Below the pieces are notes generated by a model. It was not told the origin of the DNA. It was given only the letters and a program-made list of their open reading frames with translations, and ran no database searches. 64,000 nt of DNA from Streptomyces pseudovenezuelae (GTDB lineage Bacteria; Actinomycetota; Actinomycetes; Streptomycetales; Streptomycetaceae): the NCBI RefSeq assembly GCF_001513955.1, contig NZ_KQ948150.1, positions 310,001 to 374,000 on the forward strand, given 5' to 3'. Position 1 is the stretch's first letter. Each line of letters begins with the position of its first letter. Positions 1-8,200 of this stretch are shown in pieces. The position numbers and the translations under genes are program-made.

Positions 1-220
1 CCTGGTCGCCCGAGTCGGCTCCGGGCGGCCCGCCCTGGGCGGTGGCGCCGGGGCTGTAGGTGGCGGAGGCGATCGCGCCGAAGACGATCAGCAGGACCAC
101 GGCGACGCCGAGGGTGATCCAGCTGGAGCGCAGGGACCAGAACTTGGCCCACTCCGAGCGCAGCACCCGCGGGCCGGTGACCTTGTAGGCCGCGGTGGGG
201 GTGAGTTCGGTGACGGTCAT
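1..220 (-). CDS. ABC transporter permease (N-terminal part, runs off the window)
   Basis: This is the first 73 codons of a membrane protein whose 3' end lies outside the window. It begins MTVTELTPTAAYKVTGPRVL and reaches a hydrophobic run (about residues 33-50) after a WAKFWSLRSSW stretch, typical of the cytoplasmic lead-in and first membrane helix of ABC-2 type permeases. The ATG overlaps the TGA of the upstream ATPase gene by one base (TGATG), so the two are translationally coupled and should form one exporter. The substrate cannot be told from the sequence. The coding direction and start are clear; the function rests mainly on the ATPase partner. Confidence 0.8.
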   Translation of the reverse strand, partial: MTVTELTPTAAYKVTGPRVLRSEWAKFWSLRSSWITLGVAVVLLIVFGAIASATYSPGATAQGGPPGADSGDQ

Positions 221-1149
221 CAGGCTGCCTTTCGCCCGGTCTCGACGGGATGGCTCTGGTACTCGACGACGTCCCTGGTCAGGTCCATGAACGCGGCCTC
301 CAACGAGGCGGACTGCGGGGTGAGTTCGTACAGTGCCACGCCGTGCTCGGCCGCGATCCGGCCGATCTGGCGGGCGTCGCGCCCCAGGACCAGGAGTTCC
401 TCGGCGGACGAGGAGGTGATGGTGACGTCGGGGCCGGCGAGCAGCGAGCGCAGTCGGCCGGATTCGGCGGTGGCGACCTTCACGCCGCCGCCGCTCGCCT
501 CCCGGGTGAAGTCGTCGACGGTGGTGTCGGCGAGGAGCCGGCCGCGTCCGATGATGACCAGGTGGTCGGCGATCAGTGCGGTCTCGCTCATCAGGTGCGA
601 GGAGAGCATCACGGCCCGGCCTTCGTCGGCCAGGGAGCGCAGGAGGTTGCGTACCCAGAGCACGCCTTCGGGGTCGAGGCCGTTGACGGGTTCGTCGAGC
701 ATCACGATCGCGGGGTCGCCGAGCAGGGCGGCGGCGATGCCGAGCCGCTGGCCCATGCCGAGGGAGAAGGCGCCCACGCGTTTGCCGGCCACGCTGGTCA
801 GGCCGGCCAGTTCGATGACCTCGTCCACTCGGCTGCGCGGGATGCCGTGGGTGTAGGCGAGTGCCATGAGGTGGTTGAAGGCGCTGCGTCCGGGATGGAC
901 GGACTTGGCCTCCAGCAGGGTGCCGATCTCGTGCAGGGGTGCCGTGTGCTTGGCGTAGGAGGTGCCGCCCACGGTGACCGAGCCCTTGGTGGGGGAGTCC
1001 AGGCCGACGATCATGCGCATGGTGGTGGACTTGCCGGCGCCGTTGGGGCCGAGGAAGCCGGTGACCTCTCCGGGCTTGACGGTGAAGCTCAGATGGTCGA
1101 CGACCGTCTTGTCGCCGTACCGCTTCGTCAGCTCGCGTACCTCGATCAT
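220..1149 (-). CDS. ABC transporter ATP-binding protein
   Basis: This 309-residue ATPase would power the exporter whose permease follows directly. Walker A (GPNGAGKST) lies at residues 34-42. The signature loop SLGMGQR and Walker B (VMLDEPVNGLDPEG) follow around residues 128-165, and the switch histidine (LSSHLMSE) around 185. After the nucleotide-binding domain comes a C-terminal region of about 90 residues, as in bacitracin- or antibiotic-type ABC-2 exporters. A purine-rich AAGGGC lies upstream of the ATG. The stop overlaps the permease start by one base. The substrate is unknown. Confidence 0.92.
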   Translation of the reverse strand: MIEVRELTKRYGDKTVVDHLSFTVKPGEVTGFLGPNGAGKSTTMRMIVGLDSPTKGSVTVGGTSYAKHTAPLHEIGTLLEAKSVHPGRSAFNHLMALAYTHGIPRSRVDEVIELAGLTSVAGKRVGAFSLGMGQRLGIAAALLGDPAIVMLDEPVNGLDPEGVLWVRNLLRSLADEGRAVMLSSHLMSETALIADHLVIIGRGRLLADTTVDDFTREASGGGVKVATAESGRLRSLLAGPDVTITSSSAEELLVLGRDARQIGRIAAEHGVALYELTPQSASLEAAFMDLTRDVVEYQSHPVETGRKAA

Positions 1150-1623
1150 GGGGTGGGCCCTTCACGTCGTACTCGGCCGGGCGAGCGCCGCGACCTTCGC
1201 AATCGACCATAGGAGCGCAGCGGGCCAAGACCCTGGGACCACGGGGGACACTTCACCGTTCCGACTGGTACCGCAGTGCCATTCGGCGCCGATCACCCGT
1301 ACGCCGCAGGTATGACGGCACCGCACGCCTCAGCCGGTGGCGCCGCCTGCGCCGTCGTACGGCTGCGGCCACGGTGGTGAACACCCGGGGGCGATGGCAG
1401 CAGGCACCGAACACCCCGGCCGGGCCGGTGGCTCACCGCCGCCGACCCCGGACCGTCTCGCTCCCGCGACCACGGCGGCAGTGGACCTGAGGGAAGCCGC
1501 ACAGGCACCGACACCCTCAGTGATCAACGAACACGGCATCGAGATGATGGGCGGGGGTGGGGTGATGTTGCCGCTTCGGGGCATCCGGGAGGTAACACGT
1601 CAGCTCGCACCAGGAGGTACGTC
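1150..1623. other. Intergenic stretch without a recognisable gene
   Basis: About 470 bases lie between the divergent ABC operon and a small membrane-protein gene. The open frames on both strands have no family resemblance and the composition of GC-rich shadows. An AGGAGG near the right end (about 1611-1616) serves the next gene. No convincing -35/-10 pair was found. Confidence 0.5.
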
Positions 1624-1779
1624 ATGATCGCGCTCGGCATCATCCTGCTCGTCATCGGTTTCCTGACCGGTATATCGATCCTGTGGACCCTGGGCATCAT
1701 CCTGGCCGTGGTCGGTGCAGTGTTCTGGGTCATGGGATCCATGGGGCACGCCGTCGCCGGCCGACGTCACTATTGGTGA
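1624..1779 (+). CDS. Small hydrophobic membrane protein, 51 residues
   Basis: This short gene starts with ATG eight bases after an AGGAGG and encodes a 51-residue protein. It is almost wholly hydrophobic up to residue 40 and ends in a basic-aromatic tail, GRRHYW. The pattern is two closely packed membrane helices (about residues 2-20 and 22-40) with a cytoplasmic tail. It resembles the short DUF6131-type membrane proteins found throughout Streptomyces, whose role is unknown. It stands alone, with a strong hairpin 45 bases downstream. Confidence 0.8.
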   Translation: MIALGIILLVIGFLTGISILWTLGIILAVVGAVFWVMGSMGHAVAGRRHYW

Positions 1780-1823
1780 CCGGGCTGTCCTCGAACCACG
1801 TCCGGCTGAATGCCTGCCTTCGC

Positions 1824-1856
1824 GAGGAGGGCCCGCTCAGTGAGCGGGCCCTCCTC
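1824..1856. terminator. Bidirectional hairpin terminator
   Basis: A perfect 16-base inverted repeat (1824-1839 and 1841-1856, arms beginning GAGGAGGGCCC) sits between two convergent small genes. In practice the innermost bases would form the loop. There is no long T-run, as is usual in Streptomyces. It would end transcripts from both sides. Confidence 0.85.
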
Positions 1857-1894
1857 CTGCGCGAGCGGTAAGGGCATCGCCCGGGGCGTGGCGC

Positions 1895-2098
1895 CTACTG
1901 GTAGCAGGGGTTCCCGCACCGGACGCCGAAGGTGCCGTTGTGTCCGTGTGAGGTGAGTGGGACTGACGTGACAGCTGGGGGGGCTGGGACTTTGCTGGTC
2001 TCCCACGGCATCGGCGCCGCCATGGCAGGCGCACCGAGGGCGCCCAGCACGGTCGCTGCCAGGAACACGACGGTGATCGTCCGCTTGTGCAGGTTCAT
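1895..2098 (-). CDS. Small secreted peptide with signal sequence, 67 residues
   Basis: The gene starts at an ATG eight bases after GGGGGAA and encodes 67 residues. A basic N-terminus (MNLHKRT) is followed by a hydrophobic core and an AMA-A signal-peptidase I site near residue 28. The mature part is about 39 residues, proline-rich at first, and ends GVRCGNPCYQ. Its two cysteines could form one disulfide. I do not recognise a family. A second tiny exported peptide gene lies just upstream on the same strand with the same style of ribosome site, so the two may be co-transcribed. Confidence 0.7.
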   Translation of the reverse strand: MNLHKRTITVVFLAATVLGALGAPAMAAPMPWETSKVPAPPAVTSVPLTSHGHNGTFGVRCGNPCYQ

Positions 2099-2251
2099 TA
2101 GTTCCCCCATCGGTCTTCGGTCGGTGCTCGCCGGCAGGCGGGTCGGCCGCCCCGGCAAGGGCCGTCTGTGAGGGGCAGGTCGCCCGTGGAGTCGCCCGTC
2201 AGGCAGACGGCGTTTCACTCGGCACGGGGAGCCACTGCCCTTGTTCTCCCG

Positions 2252-2365
2252 TCAGCGCGCTCTGATCGTCACGTGCTGCACGGGCGCCGAGCCGGCGGCA
2301 GCCAGGACGGAGCAGCAGCCGAGCACCAACAGCGCGATCAGCGCGGCCTTGACGGCACGCCTCAT
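2252..2365 (-). CDS. Tiny exported or lipoprotein-like peptide, 37 residues
   Basis: A 37-codon ORF starts at ATG (2363-2365), preceded by AGGGGGA at good spacing. The product begins MRRAVKAALIALLVLGCC, continues with a small hydrophobic stretch and ends HVTIRAR. LVLGC resembles a lipobox, with the cysteine at residue 17, but the peptide is so short that it could equally be a membrane-anchored leader or a signal-peptide-only ORF. It lies between an ArsR-type regulator gene and the 67-residue secreted peptide, all on one strand. No family is recognised; the ribosome site and hydrophobic profile are the evidence. Confidence 0.5.
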   Translation of the reverse strand: MRRAVKAALIALLVLGCCSVLAAAGSAPVQHVTIRAR

Positions 2366-2424
2366 GTGATTCCCCCTGGTCGTTCAACGATGGCAAAGAC
2401 GGTGTCACGCACGTGCGCGGGCCG

Positions 2425-3435
2425 CTATGTTTTCGGTCCTCTTCGAAGTGTCGTCCCGGAGCCTGCCAACAGGTTGAGGGCAAGGGACGTCGCCGTGTGC
2501 TCGACGTGCTTGCCGTCCCGTCTGCTGACGATGAGTCCTGCCCCGCGCAGGACTCCTATCTGATAGCTCGCACTGGCCGGTGCGAGTTCGAGGGCGTGGG
2601 CCACCTCGGTGGTGGTGCGGGTGGAATGGCCCGCCACATCGGCGAGCACCGCGCTCCTGGTCCGGCCGAGCAGCCGGTCGAGCCGTTCCTCGCCCGCTCG
2701 GGCGATCTCGAGCGGCTGCTTCATCACGGGGTAGACGAGGACCGGATCCAGGTGGGGATCAGCGAGGGCCGTGGGTCTGCCCCAGCAGAAATACGACGGT
2801 ACGAGCATCAGCCCCCGCCCATCCAGCCGCAGTTCCCGGTCGACGGGGTAGTCGACGTCCAGATACGGCGGGTTCCAGCGGGCGAAGGGGCGCAGACCGT
2901 CCAGGAGGGCGGCGGAGCCTCCGTCGAGGACGGCGCGGGTGCGGACCGAGACATCGTTGCCCACGGCTGAACGGACATGCCGCCAATAGGGTTCCAGGAG
3001 GGTCCGGTACGAGGCCCGCAGCGCGTCGGAGGCCAGTTTGAGCGATGCTGCGGGTGCCTCGTGGGGGCCGCACATCCAGCCCGGCACCGGCCGTGCGTCG
3101 GAGAACCGCGTCAGTTCCGCGGTCAATCGGTCGCGGGGTGTCGCCCGTAACGATTCGAGTCCCGCCTCCAGACACTCGCCTGTGACGGGAGGCGTCAGGA
3201 AGTCGGGGATGTAGCCGGAGGCCGGGATGACGGTGCGCAGAGTGCCCAGGGCGTGTGAGGCCCGGAGGTCCCGCGACAGCCGTTGACCTGTCTCGCGGCG
3301 CCAGTGCCCGAACTCCACGAGCCCATGACGTGTCTGCAGGCGGCAGACCGCGCACATCAACTCCCACAGAGGATCAGGTTGTTGAGCGATCCGGATGTTC
3401 TCGAGATCGCGCCAGCTGAAGTGGATACGTAGCAA
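2425..3435 (-). CDS. ArsR-type winged-helix transcriptional regulator with long N-terminal domain
   Basis: This 336-residue protein has a large N-terminal region followed by a C-terminal winged helix (about residues 250-325). The helix-turn-helix contains STRTTTEVAHALELAPASAS and a wing near RRDGKHVEH. This architecture is common in Streptomyces as DUF5937-type or ArsR-like regulators. I place the start at TTG (3433-3435), because AAGGAG lies six bases upstream and the family typically begins with LRIHFS. An upstream ATG in frame would add 88 low-complexity residues. The target is unknown; the tiny peptide gene downstream on the same strand is a candidate operon partner. Confidence 0.82.
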   Translation of the reverse strand: MLRIHFSWRDLENIRIAQQPDPLWELMCAVCRLQTRHGLVEFGHWRRETGQRLSRDLRASHALGTLRTVIPASGYIPDFLTPPVTGECLEAGLESLRATPRDRLTAELTRFSDARPVPGWMCGPHEAPAASLKLASDALRASYRTLLEPYWRHVRSAVGNDVSVRTRAVLDGGSAALLDGLRPFARWNPPYLDVDYPVDRELRLDGRGLMLVPSYFCWGRPTALADPHLDPVLVYPVMKQPLEIARAGEERLDRLLGRTRSAVLADVAGHSTRTTTEVAHALELAPASASYQIGVLRGAGLIVSRRDGKHVEHTATSLALNLLAGSGTTLRRGPKT

Positions 3436-3805
3436 GTGGCTCCTTGAGGAGGGTGGTGGACGGACGAGAGAAGGTGAGGGGCCGAACGCCGGGCCGGGCC
3501 CATCGCGCCTGAACGGCCCCGGCGTTGCGTCGGCCATGGCGAGCGCGTCGGGCCGAACGCCGTTACGGATGCGGCCTGTTCGCCGCCCGGACCGAGATGG
3601 CCAACCGAGGGCAGGGATCACCGCAGGGGTCGATGCGGACGTAGGAGGGGCCGAAGGTCGCAGGCCGGGAAGCAGCTCTGCGGCAGTAGTTCCGCTCATC
3701 CTGCTCCGCCGGCCGAGTCGGCCCCATAGATCCTGATGGAGTCGGCCCGGAGGGGGAAGCCGAACGGACGAAGAGGATGACCTCCCTGTCGATAAACTTT
3801 CCTTT
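3436..3805. other. Divergent intergenic region, no gene seen
   Basis: About 370 bases separate two divergent regulator genes. The rightmost 40 bases are AT-richer (GATAAACTTTCC before the LysR ATG). The rest is open in several frames on the minus strand without family resemblance. Nothing here is strong enough to call. Confidence 0.4.
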
Positions 3806-4765
3806 ATGGGCGCTGGTGGCGGATCCGGAGGCAGGCGAGAGCCGAGTCTCCACCAACTCCGGCTCTTTCTCGTCCTCGCCCAGGAGCTTCACTTCGGTCG
3901 TGCGGCAGCGCGGGTCTACGTCACCCAGCCTGCCTTCAGTCAGCAGATCCGGTCGCTGGAACAGCGGCTCGGTGTCGTACTCGTCGAGCGCGGCGGCCGG
4001 AGTGTGCGGCTCACCCCGGCCGGCCGGTCCGTCGCCGAGGAGGCCAGGGCAGTGGTCGACGCCATGGCGCGACTGCGACAGGCAGCCGGTCGTCATGTCG
4101 GTGCGGCGCGTGGGCTGTTGCGGATCGGCAGCCTCGGGGCCGAGGCAGCCATGCCCTACGCCCAGGCCATTCTCGCCCACCTCCGCGGTCGCCACCCCGA
4201 CCTGGAGATCGAGGTCCGGAACCTGACCTTCCTCGACATGTTCAGCACCCTGCTCAGCGGGGAGGTCGACGCCGCCTTCCTTCGCGGACCCCTGCCCGGC
4301 GGGATCCAGTCCCTGCACCTGGCGTCCGAGGCACGGGTGGTCTGTCTGTCCGACGACGACCCGCTCGCCGACCGGGACGTACTCACGCTCGACCAGTTGG
4401 CCGAACGCACGGTCGTCGACATGCCGCCGGAAGTGCCCCGCTCGTGGTGGAACCACCTGACGGTCAACCCCCGCCCGGACGGCACCAGGGTCCGCTTCGG
4501 CCCTGTCGTCAGAGACACCGAGGCCATGGTCCTCGCCGTCACCCAAGGGGGTGCGATCACCTTCCTGCCCGCCGCGGCCCGCCGCCTGTACCCGCGCGCC
4601 GGCATCACCTACGTGGACTGCCCGGAGCTCGGCCTCTCGACGGCCGAACTCGCCTGGCTTCCCGACCACCGGGACGAGCCGGCGGTATCCGCCCTGCGCG
4701 AGGCAGCCCACCAGACGGTCCGGCAGCCCGGAAGCACGCCTGCCGACTCCGCACCCGACGCATGA
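3806..4765 (+). CDS. LysR-family transcriptional regulator
   Basis: This 319-residue protein has an N-terminal LysR helix-turn-helix (residues 15-75, including HFGRAAARVYVTQPAFSQQI) and a two-lobed substrate-binding domain to about residue 305. The ATG has no clear Shine-Dalgarno sequence, so the message may be short-leadered or leaderless. It is divergent from the ArsR-type regulator and is followed by a CPBP protease gene after about 145 bases. LysR proteins usually control a neighbouring gene and bind a small-molecule effector, which is unknown here. Confidence 0.88.
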   Translation: MGAGGGSGGRREPSLHQLRLFLVLAQELHFGRAAARVYVTQPAFSQQIRSLEQRLGVVLVERGGRSVRLTPAGRSVAEEARAVVDAMARLRQAAGRHVGAARGLLRIGSLGAEAAMPYAQAILAHLRGRHPDLEIEVRNLTFLDMFSTLLSGEVDAAFLRGPLPGGIQSLHLASEARVVCLSDDDPLADRDVLTLDQLAERTVVDMPPEVPRSWWNHLTVNPRPDGTRVRFGPVVRDTEAMVLAVTQGGAITFLPAAARRLYPRAGITYVDCPELGLSTAELAWLPDHRDEPAVSALREAAHQTVRQPGSTPADSAPDA

Positions 4766-4911
4766 CGCGGGTGGGGGTCCGATCCCACACCGCATCGGCC
4801 ACCTAGGAACTCTCTTTCCGGCCACGGGAGTTGCTGCCATCGGCAGGCCCCCGGCGCCGCCTTTCCGAAAGCGCAGGGCGCGGAGCGGAAGCCCGCAGTT
4901 ACGCTCGCCGC

Positions 4912-5706
4912 GTGATGCACCGGTGGAAAGGCCACGTAAGCCGCCACCCTCTGTGGGGCGCCGTCGAGTTCACCTTCGCCTGGCATGCGGTGTTGCTGCT
5001 GTTCGCCAAGGTGGTCCTGCCTCCCCTGGCCCCGTCCTGGTTTCCCGACCTGGGCGCCACCGTGGTCAACGCGGTCTGCTTCGCGGGTGCCTGGGTCGTC
5101 CTGTGGCGGTGGGGATGGCTGCGCGTGAGTGGTGTCGCCGTGCTGGGCGGACCGCGCCGCTGGTGGCCGGCTCTGCCGATGCTCCTCGTGGCCTGCTCGT
5201 ACGCCGTGGCGGGCGTGGAGGGATGTACGACCCTGGTGGCCGGCAGTCTGATCTCGCTGCTGTGGGTCAGCGCCAACGAGGAGATCTACAGCCGCGGCCT
5301 GGTGCAACAGATCCTGACCCCGCTCGGTGCGATGCGGGCGGCGATCGGCGTCGGATTCCTGTTCGGCGTCGGCCACTTGCAGAACTATCTGTTCTTCGGC
5401 GCCCCGTTGGACGACACGCTGTGGCAGATGCTGTCGGCCGGCCTGTTCGGCTTCACCTGTGGGGGGCTGCGGTACGCGATCGGCTCGGTCTGGCCGATGG
5501 TCGCCGTCCACGGACTGGACGACTTCTTCCAGATCCGTTCACCGGGAGCGGCACCCGACTGGTGGCAGGTGGGGGTGTACGTCTTCCATGTCGCGTACGG
5601 GGTGTGGCTGCTACGTCGCTACGGCACCGGCGATGCTCTTCTGGCGCGGGACGGTGTCCGTGCGGACCCCGACGAGCGCCCCGAGCAGGCGGGTGCGCTG
5701 GACTGA
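4912..5706 (+). CDS. CPBP-family intramembrane glutamic protease (Abi/CAAX protease-like)
   Basis: The product is about 264 residues with six or seven hydrophobic segments. All three CPBP motifs are visible: NEEIYSRG with the catalytic glutamate pair (about residue 122), FGVGH with the first histidine (about 154) and HGLDD with the second (about 202). Family members act in the membrane as Rce1-like proteases or bacteriocin-immunity proteins; the substrate here is unknown. The start is either GTG 4912 or the adjoining ATG 4915. TACGCT at 4900-4905 ends six bases upstream, which fits a leaderless transcript, and no Shine-Dalgarno is seen. Confidence 0.85.
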   Translation: MMHRWKGHVSRHPLWGAVEFTFAWHAVLLLFAKVVLPPLAPSWFPDLGATVVNAVCFAGAWVVLWRWGWLRVSGVAVLGGPRRWWPALPMLLVACSYAVAGVEGCTTLVAGSLISLLWVSANEEIYSRGLVQQILTPLGAMRAAIGVGFLFGVGHLQNYLFFGAPLDDTLWQMLSAGLFGFTCGGLRYAIGSVWPMVAVHGLDDFFQIRSPGAAPDWWQVGVYVFHVAYGVWLLRRYGTGDALLARDGVRADPDERPEQAGALD

Positions 5707-5732
5707 CACGCAGGTGCTCGATGGTCTGGCTG

Positions 5733-5778
5733 GTTCTCGTGCCCTGTCCGGCACACGGCTCGAACAGGACACGAGAAC
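5733..5778. terminator. Hairpin terminator after the CPBP gene
   Basis: Two 15-base arms (5733-5747 and 5764-5778, arm beginning GTTCTCGTG) pair with one mismatch around a 16-base loop, 26 bases after the CPBP stop. It lies between convergent genes and could also stop leftward transcription. Confidence 0.7.
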
Positions 5779-5967
5779 AGGTGCGGCGTCCCGGCTCTCG
5801 CCGGGGGCGAGAAAGTGAGGTGAGGAGACGGAACAACCCTCGGGCCGGACCGAATCCGTACCCCACTTCCTCAACACCACTCCGTGCCCGGTCGGTTCAT
5901 CGGCTCATCGTGCGTGCGAGGACGCCGACGTGCCACCGACCAGTTGACGATTGCCGCAGCAGCGGAA

Positions 5968-6171
5968 TCAGACGGGGCGGATGTTCTCCGCCTGCGGGCC
6001 CTTCTGGCCCTGCGTGACGTCGAACTCGACCTTCTGGCCTTCCTGCAGCTCGCGGAAGCCCTGGGCGGCGATGTTCGAGTAGTGGGCGAAGACGTCGGGG
6101 CCGCCACCCTCCTGCTCGATGAATCCGAAGCCCTTCTCGCTGTTGAACCACTTCACGGTGCCCTTGGCCAT
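5968..6171 (-). CDS. Cold-shock protein, 67 residues
   Basis: This is a complete CspA-type protein. It begins MAKGTVKWFNSEKGFGFI and contains the RNP1 (KGFGFI) and RNP2 (VFAHYS, where most homologues have VFVHYS) nucleic-acid-binding motifs on a five-stranded OB fold. It would act as an RNA chaperone and transcription antiterminator. AAGGAGA precedes the ATG. The gene is monocistronic. Csp messages usually have long, structured 5' leaders, and the gene-free stretch upstream leaves room for one. Confidence 0.96.
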   Translation of the reverse strand: MAKGTVKWFNSEKGFGFIEQEGGGPDVFAHYSNIAAQGFRELQEGQKVEFDVTQGQKGPQAENIRPV

Positions 6172-6591
6172 AACCGTCTCCTTCGAGGGAAACCGGGCCC
6201 GCACTCTGCGCGCCCGGAGGTGATCGCCCTGGTCCGGAGAGGCGCTGACACGCAAGAACGCCCGTGACGGCGATCACGGGCGAACAGGACTTCGGAACCA
6301 CGACTGCTGGATCACGACGCTACACCCGGGAAGTGGCCGCCGCTACCGAGAACGCGGCCGACTCGGTACCCGGCGTGTCGCCGAACTCCCCCGCGTGGAC
6401 GTGCTGCTGCTCCGCGACGGCCCGAGTCAGACCCATGTTTCCGGGCCGATCCGGGCCCTGCCGCTGATGTTCCTGGGGCCGGCCGCGTCGCGGACGCACG
6501 CGTTCCGGACGAAGCGGATTGGGCCGGAAGGACGACCGCCCGGTTTCGGCCGTGGACCCTGTCCCGGGGGCGTCGCAGCCCGTACGGCAGG
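6172..6591. other. Gene-free region upstream of the cold-shock gene, with a hairpin at 6259-6282
   Basis: About 420 bases without a credible gene. A nine-base perfect inverted repeat (6259-6267 and 6274-6282, arms CGCCCGTGA and TCACGGGCG) lies 88 bases before the csp start. It could be part of the csp leader or a terminator for the leftward VOC/dehydrogenase operon. On the minus strand a TTCTTG run follows it. The rest is featureless. Confidence 0.5.
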
Positions 6592-6945
6592 TCAGTAGTA
6601 CTGGACCAGGCAGAACTCGTGCGCCTCGGGATCCGTCATCACGACGACCACGCCCTCGTCGTACTCGTGCCGTTCGCCGGTGAACAGGCCGCCGAGCGCC
6701 AGAACCCGGGCGATGCCCTGGTCGATGTCGTCGACCGCGACATCGAGGTGCAGGCGTACCTTCGCACGCTTCGGTTCGGTCACCGGCTGGAAGGTGAGGC
6801 GGGGCTGTGGGTCGTCGGGGTGACCGAGATAGACCCAGCCGGGGCGGGACGGCATGGCCGGGCGATCCAGGAGCGCGCTCCAGAAAGCGGCCGTGCGTTC
6901 CACGTCGAGGCAGTCGATGGTCACTCCGACCCAGCGATTCGTCAT
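6592..6945 (-). CDS. VOC-superfamily (glyoxalase-like) protein
   Basis: This 117-residue single-module vicinal-oxygen-chelate protein has the usual beta-alpha-beta-beta-beta repeats. It begins MTNRWVGVTIDCLDVERTAA and ends with the conserved DPEAHEFCLVQYY, where the glutamate is a likely metal ligand. The reaction cannot be told from sequence. A GGAGAAC ribosome site overlaps the stop codon of the upstream dehydrogenase gene, and the gap is only five bases, so the two are co-translated. Confidence 0.85.
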   Translation of the reverse strand: MTNRWVGVTIDCLDVERTAAFWSALLDRPAMPSRPGWVYLGHPDDPQPRLTFQPVTEPKRAKVRLHLDVAVDDIDQGIARVLALGGLFTGERHEYDEGVVVVMTDPEAHEFCLVQYY

Positions 6946-6950
6946 GATCG

Positions 6951-8123
6951 TCAGTTCTCCTGTGTCGTCGGGCGGGATGCGGGAGGCCCGGGCTTCCTCG
7001 TCCCGGCAGCCGGCGAGGCCGCGGGCAGCAGCGCACCGTGAGCCGGGTGCAGGGCTCCCTGCCGAACGCGTTGCCGGGCGAGGTCCGTGGCCGCGTCGGA
7101 GGGCGTGATGCCCTGTGCACGGGCCGTGCGGAAGACCTGCCGGAGCGTCGCGGCGATGCCGGAGAGCCGCTCGGTCAGCTGCTCCTCGGACTCCCCACGC
7201 AGCTCGACACCGGTGGCGTGGATGACTCCTCCCGCACTGACGACCACGTCGGGTGCCCAGAGGATGCCGCGTGCGGCCAGGAGCCGGGCGGTGGCCGGTT
7301 CGTCGAGTTGGTTGTTGGCCGGGCCGGCGACCGCGGCGCACCGCAGCAGGGGCACCGTGCGCGCGGTCAGCAGGCCACCGAGCGCGGCCGGCACCAGGAC
7401 GTCGACCTCCGTCACGAGAGCGTGGTCCGGATCCACCCAGGTGGCGCCCACCTCCTCGGCCAGACTGCGAGCGGCGGGGTCGACGTCCGTCACGACGAGC
7501 CGTGCGCCGGCCCGGGCCAGGAGCCGGGCCACTCGGGCGCCGACCGCACCGAGGCCGATCACCCCGAAGGTCCGGCCGGCGAGCCCCGGAGAGCCGAAGA
7601 CCTCGTCGACCACCGCGCCCAGCGCCGCCAGGGTCCCGCGTGCGGTGTGGACGGAGGAATCGCCGCTGCCGCCGGCTTCCGCGGGCCGGCAGCAGACATG
7701 CGAGGTGCGTTCGCCGATCACGGACATGTCCGCCGGGCCACTGCCCACGTCCGGCCCCGCGATGTAGCGGCCGCCGAGCGAATCGATCGCGTCGCCGAGG
7801 TCGTGGAGCAGTGCCGTACGCTCCGCGCCGGAGGGCCGAGTCGTGCCGGGCAGGGCGACGACCGCCTTCGCGCCGCCGTGGTCCAGCCCGGCCAGCGCGT
7901 TCTTCTCGGTCATCGCCGCGGCCAGTCGCAGCGCGTCCGTGAGCGCGGCGGCGGGGTCGGGGTAGTGCGCGATCCGGCACCCGCCGGCGGCCGGGCCGAG
8001 CGCGGTCGAGTGGACCGCGATGGTGATCGCGAGGCCGCTGCGGCGACCGCGCGCGACCTGCACCAGCTCGTGCGAGGGGTCCGGGACGTAGGGAGCCAGT
8101 GCATCCATAAGTGCGGCTGTCAT
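6951..8123 (-). CDS. Glu/Leu/Phe/Val dehydrogenase-family amino-acid dehydrogenase
   Basis: This 390-residue NAD-dependent enzyme is predicted to deaminate a branched-chain or aromatic amino acid to its 2-oxo acid. The substrate region keeps the two family lysines (TEKNALAG and HGGAKAVV, about residues 90 and 103) and GPDVGSGPADM. The Rossmann fold starts at GVIGLGAVGARVA (about residue 187). It is diverged from the housekeeping Streptomyces valine dehydrogenase (HGGGKAVI) and carries an extra proline-rich tail. The start may be ATG 8123 or ATG 8108. An Lrp regulator gene is divergent from it, which suggests amino-acid control. Confidence 0.88.
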   Translation of the reverse strand: MTAALMDALAPYVPDPSHELVQVARGRRSGLAITIAVHSTALGPAAGGCRIAHYPDPAAALTDALRLAAAMTEKNALAGLDHGGAKAVVALPGTTRPSGAERTALLHDLGDAIDSLGGRYIAGPDVGSGPADMSVIGERTSHVCCRPAEAGGSGDSSVHTARGTLAALGAVVDEVFGSPGLAGRTFGVIGLGAVGARVARLLARAGARLVVTDVDPAARSLAEEVGATWVDPDHALVTEVDVLVPAALGGLLTARTVPLLRCAAVAGPANNQLDEPATARLLAARGILWAPDVVVSAGGVIHATGVELRGESEEQLTERLSGIAATLRQVFRTARAQGITPSDAATDLARQRVRQGALHPAHGALLPAASPAAGTRKPGPPASRPTTQEN

Positions 8124-8164
8124 GGGCCGAAGCTAGCTGTTCCGACAAGAGTCGCGGTGATCGA

Positions 8165-8194
8165 CCGAATGTAATTCGGCAGCGGCGTCATAAT
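8165..8194 (+). promoter_or_regulatory. Dyad plus -10 box for a leaderless Lrp gene
   Basis: A perfect inverted repeat CCGAAT-GTA-ATTCGG occupies 8165-8179 in the 77-base divergent region. CATAAT at 8189-8194 ends six bases before the ATG at 8201, the spacing of a leaderless transcript. The dyad covers the -35 position, where Lrp autoregulation would be expected. It could also control the divergent dehydrogenase. Confidence 0.6.
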
Positions 8195-8200
8195 CGCGGC

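Noticed and set aside
3600..3720. Possible gene remnant on the minus strand between the two regulators
   Set aside because: A short peptide-like stretch is open but no family is recognisable and the frame continues into non-coding sequence.
3563..4840. A 425-codon open frame antisense to the LysR gene
   Set aside because: It runs through the LysR gene, has no domain similarity and shows the composition expected of a GC-rich shadow frame.
4831..4911. Upstream extension of the CPBP protease
   Set aside because: The extra residues are low-complexity and lack a ribosome site; the GTG/ATG at 4912-4917 fits better.
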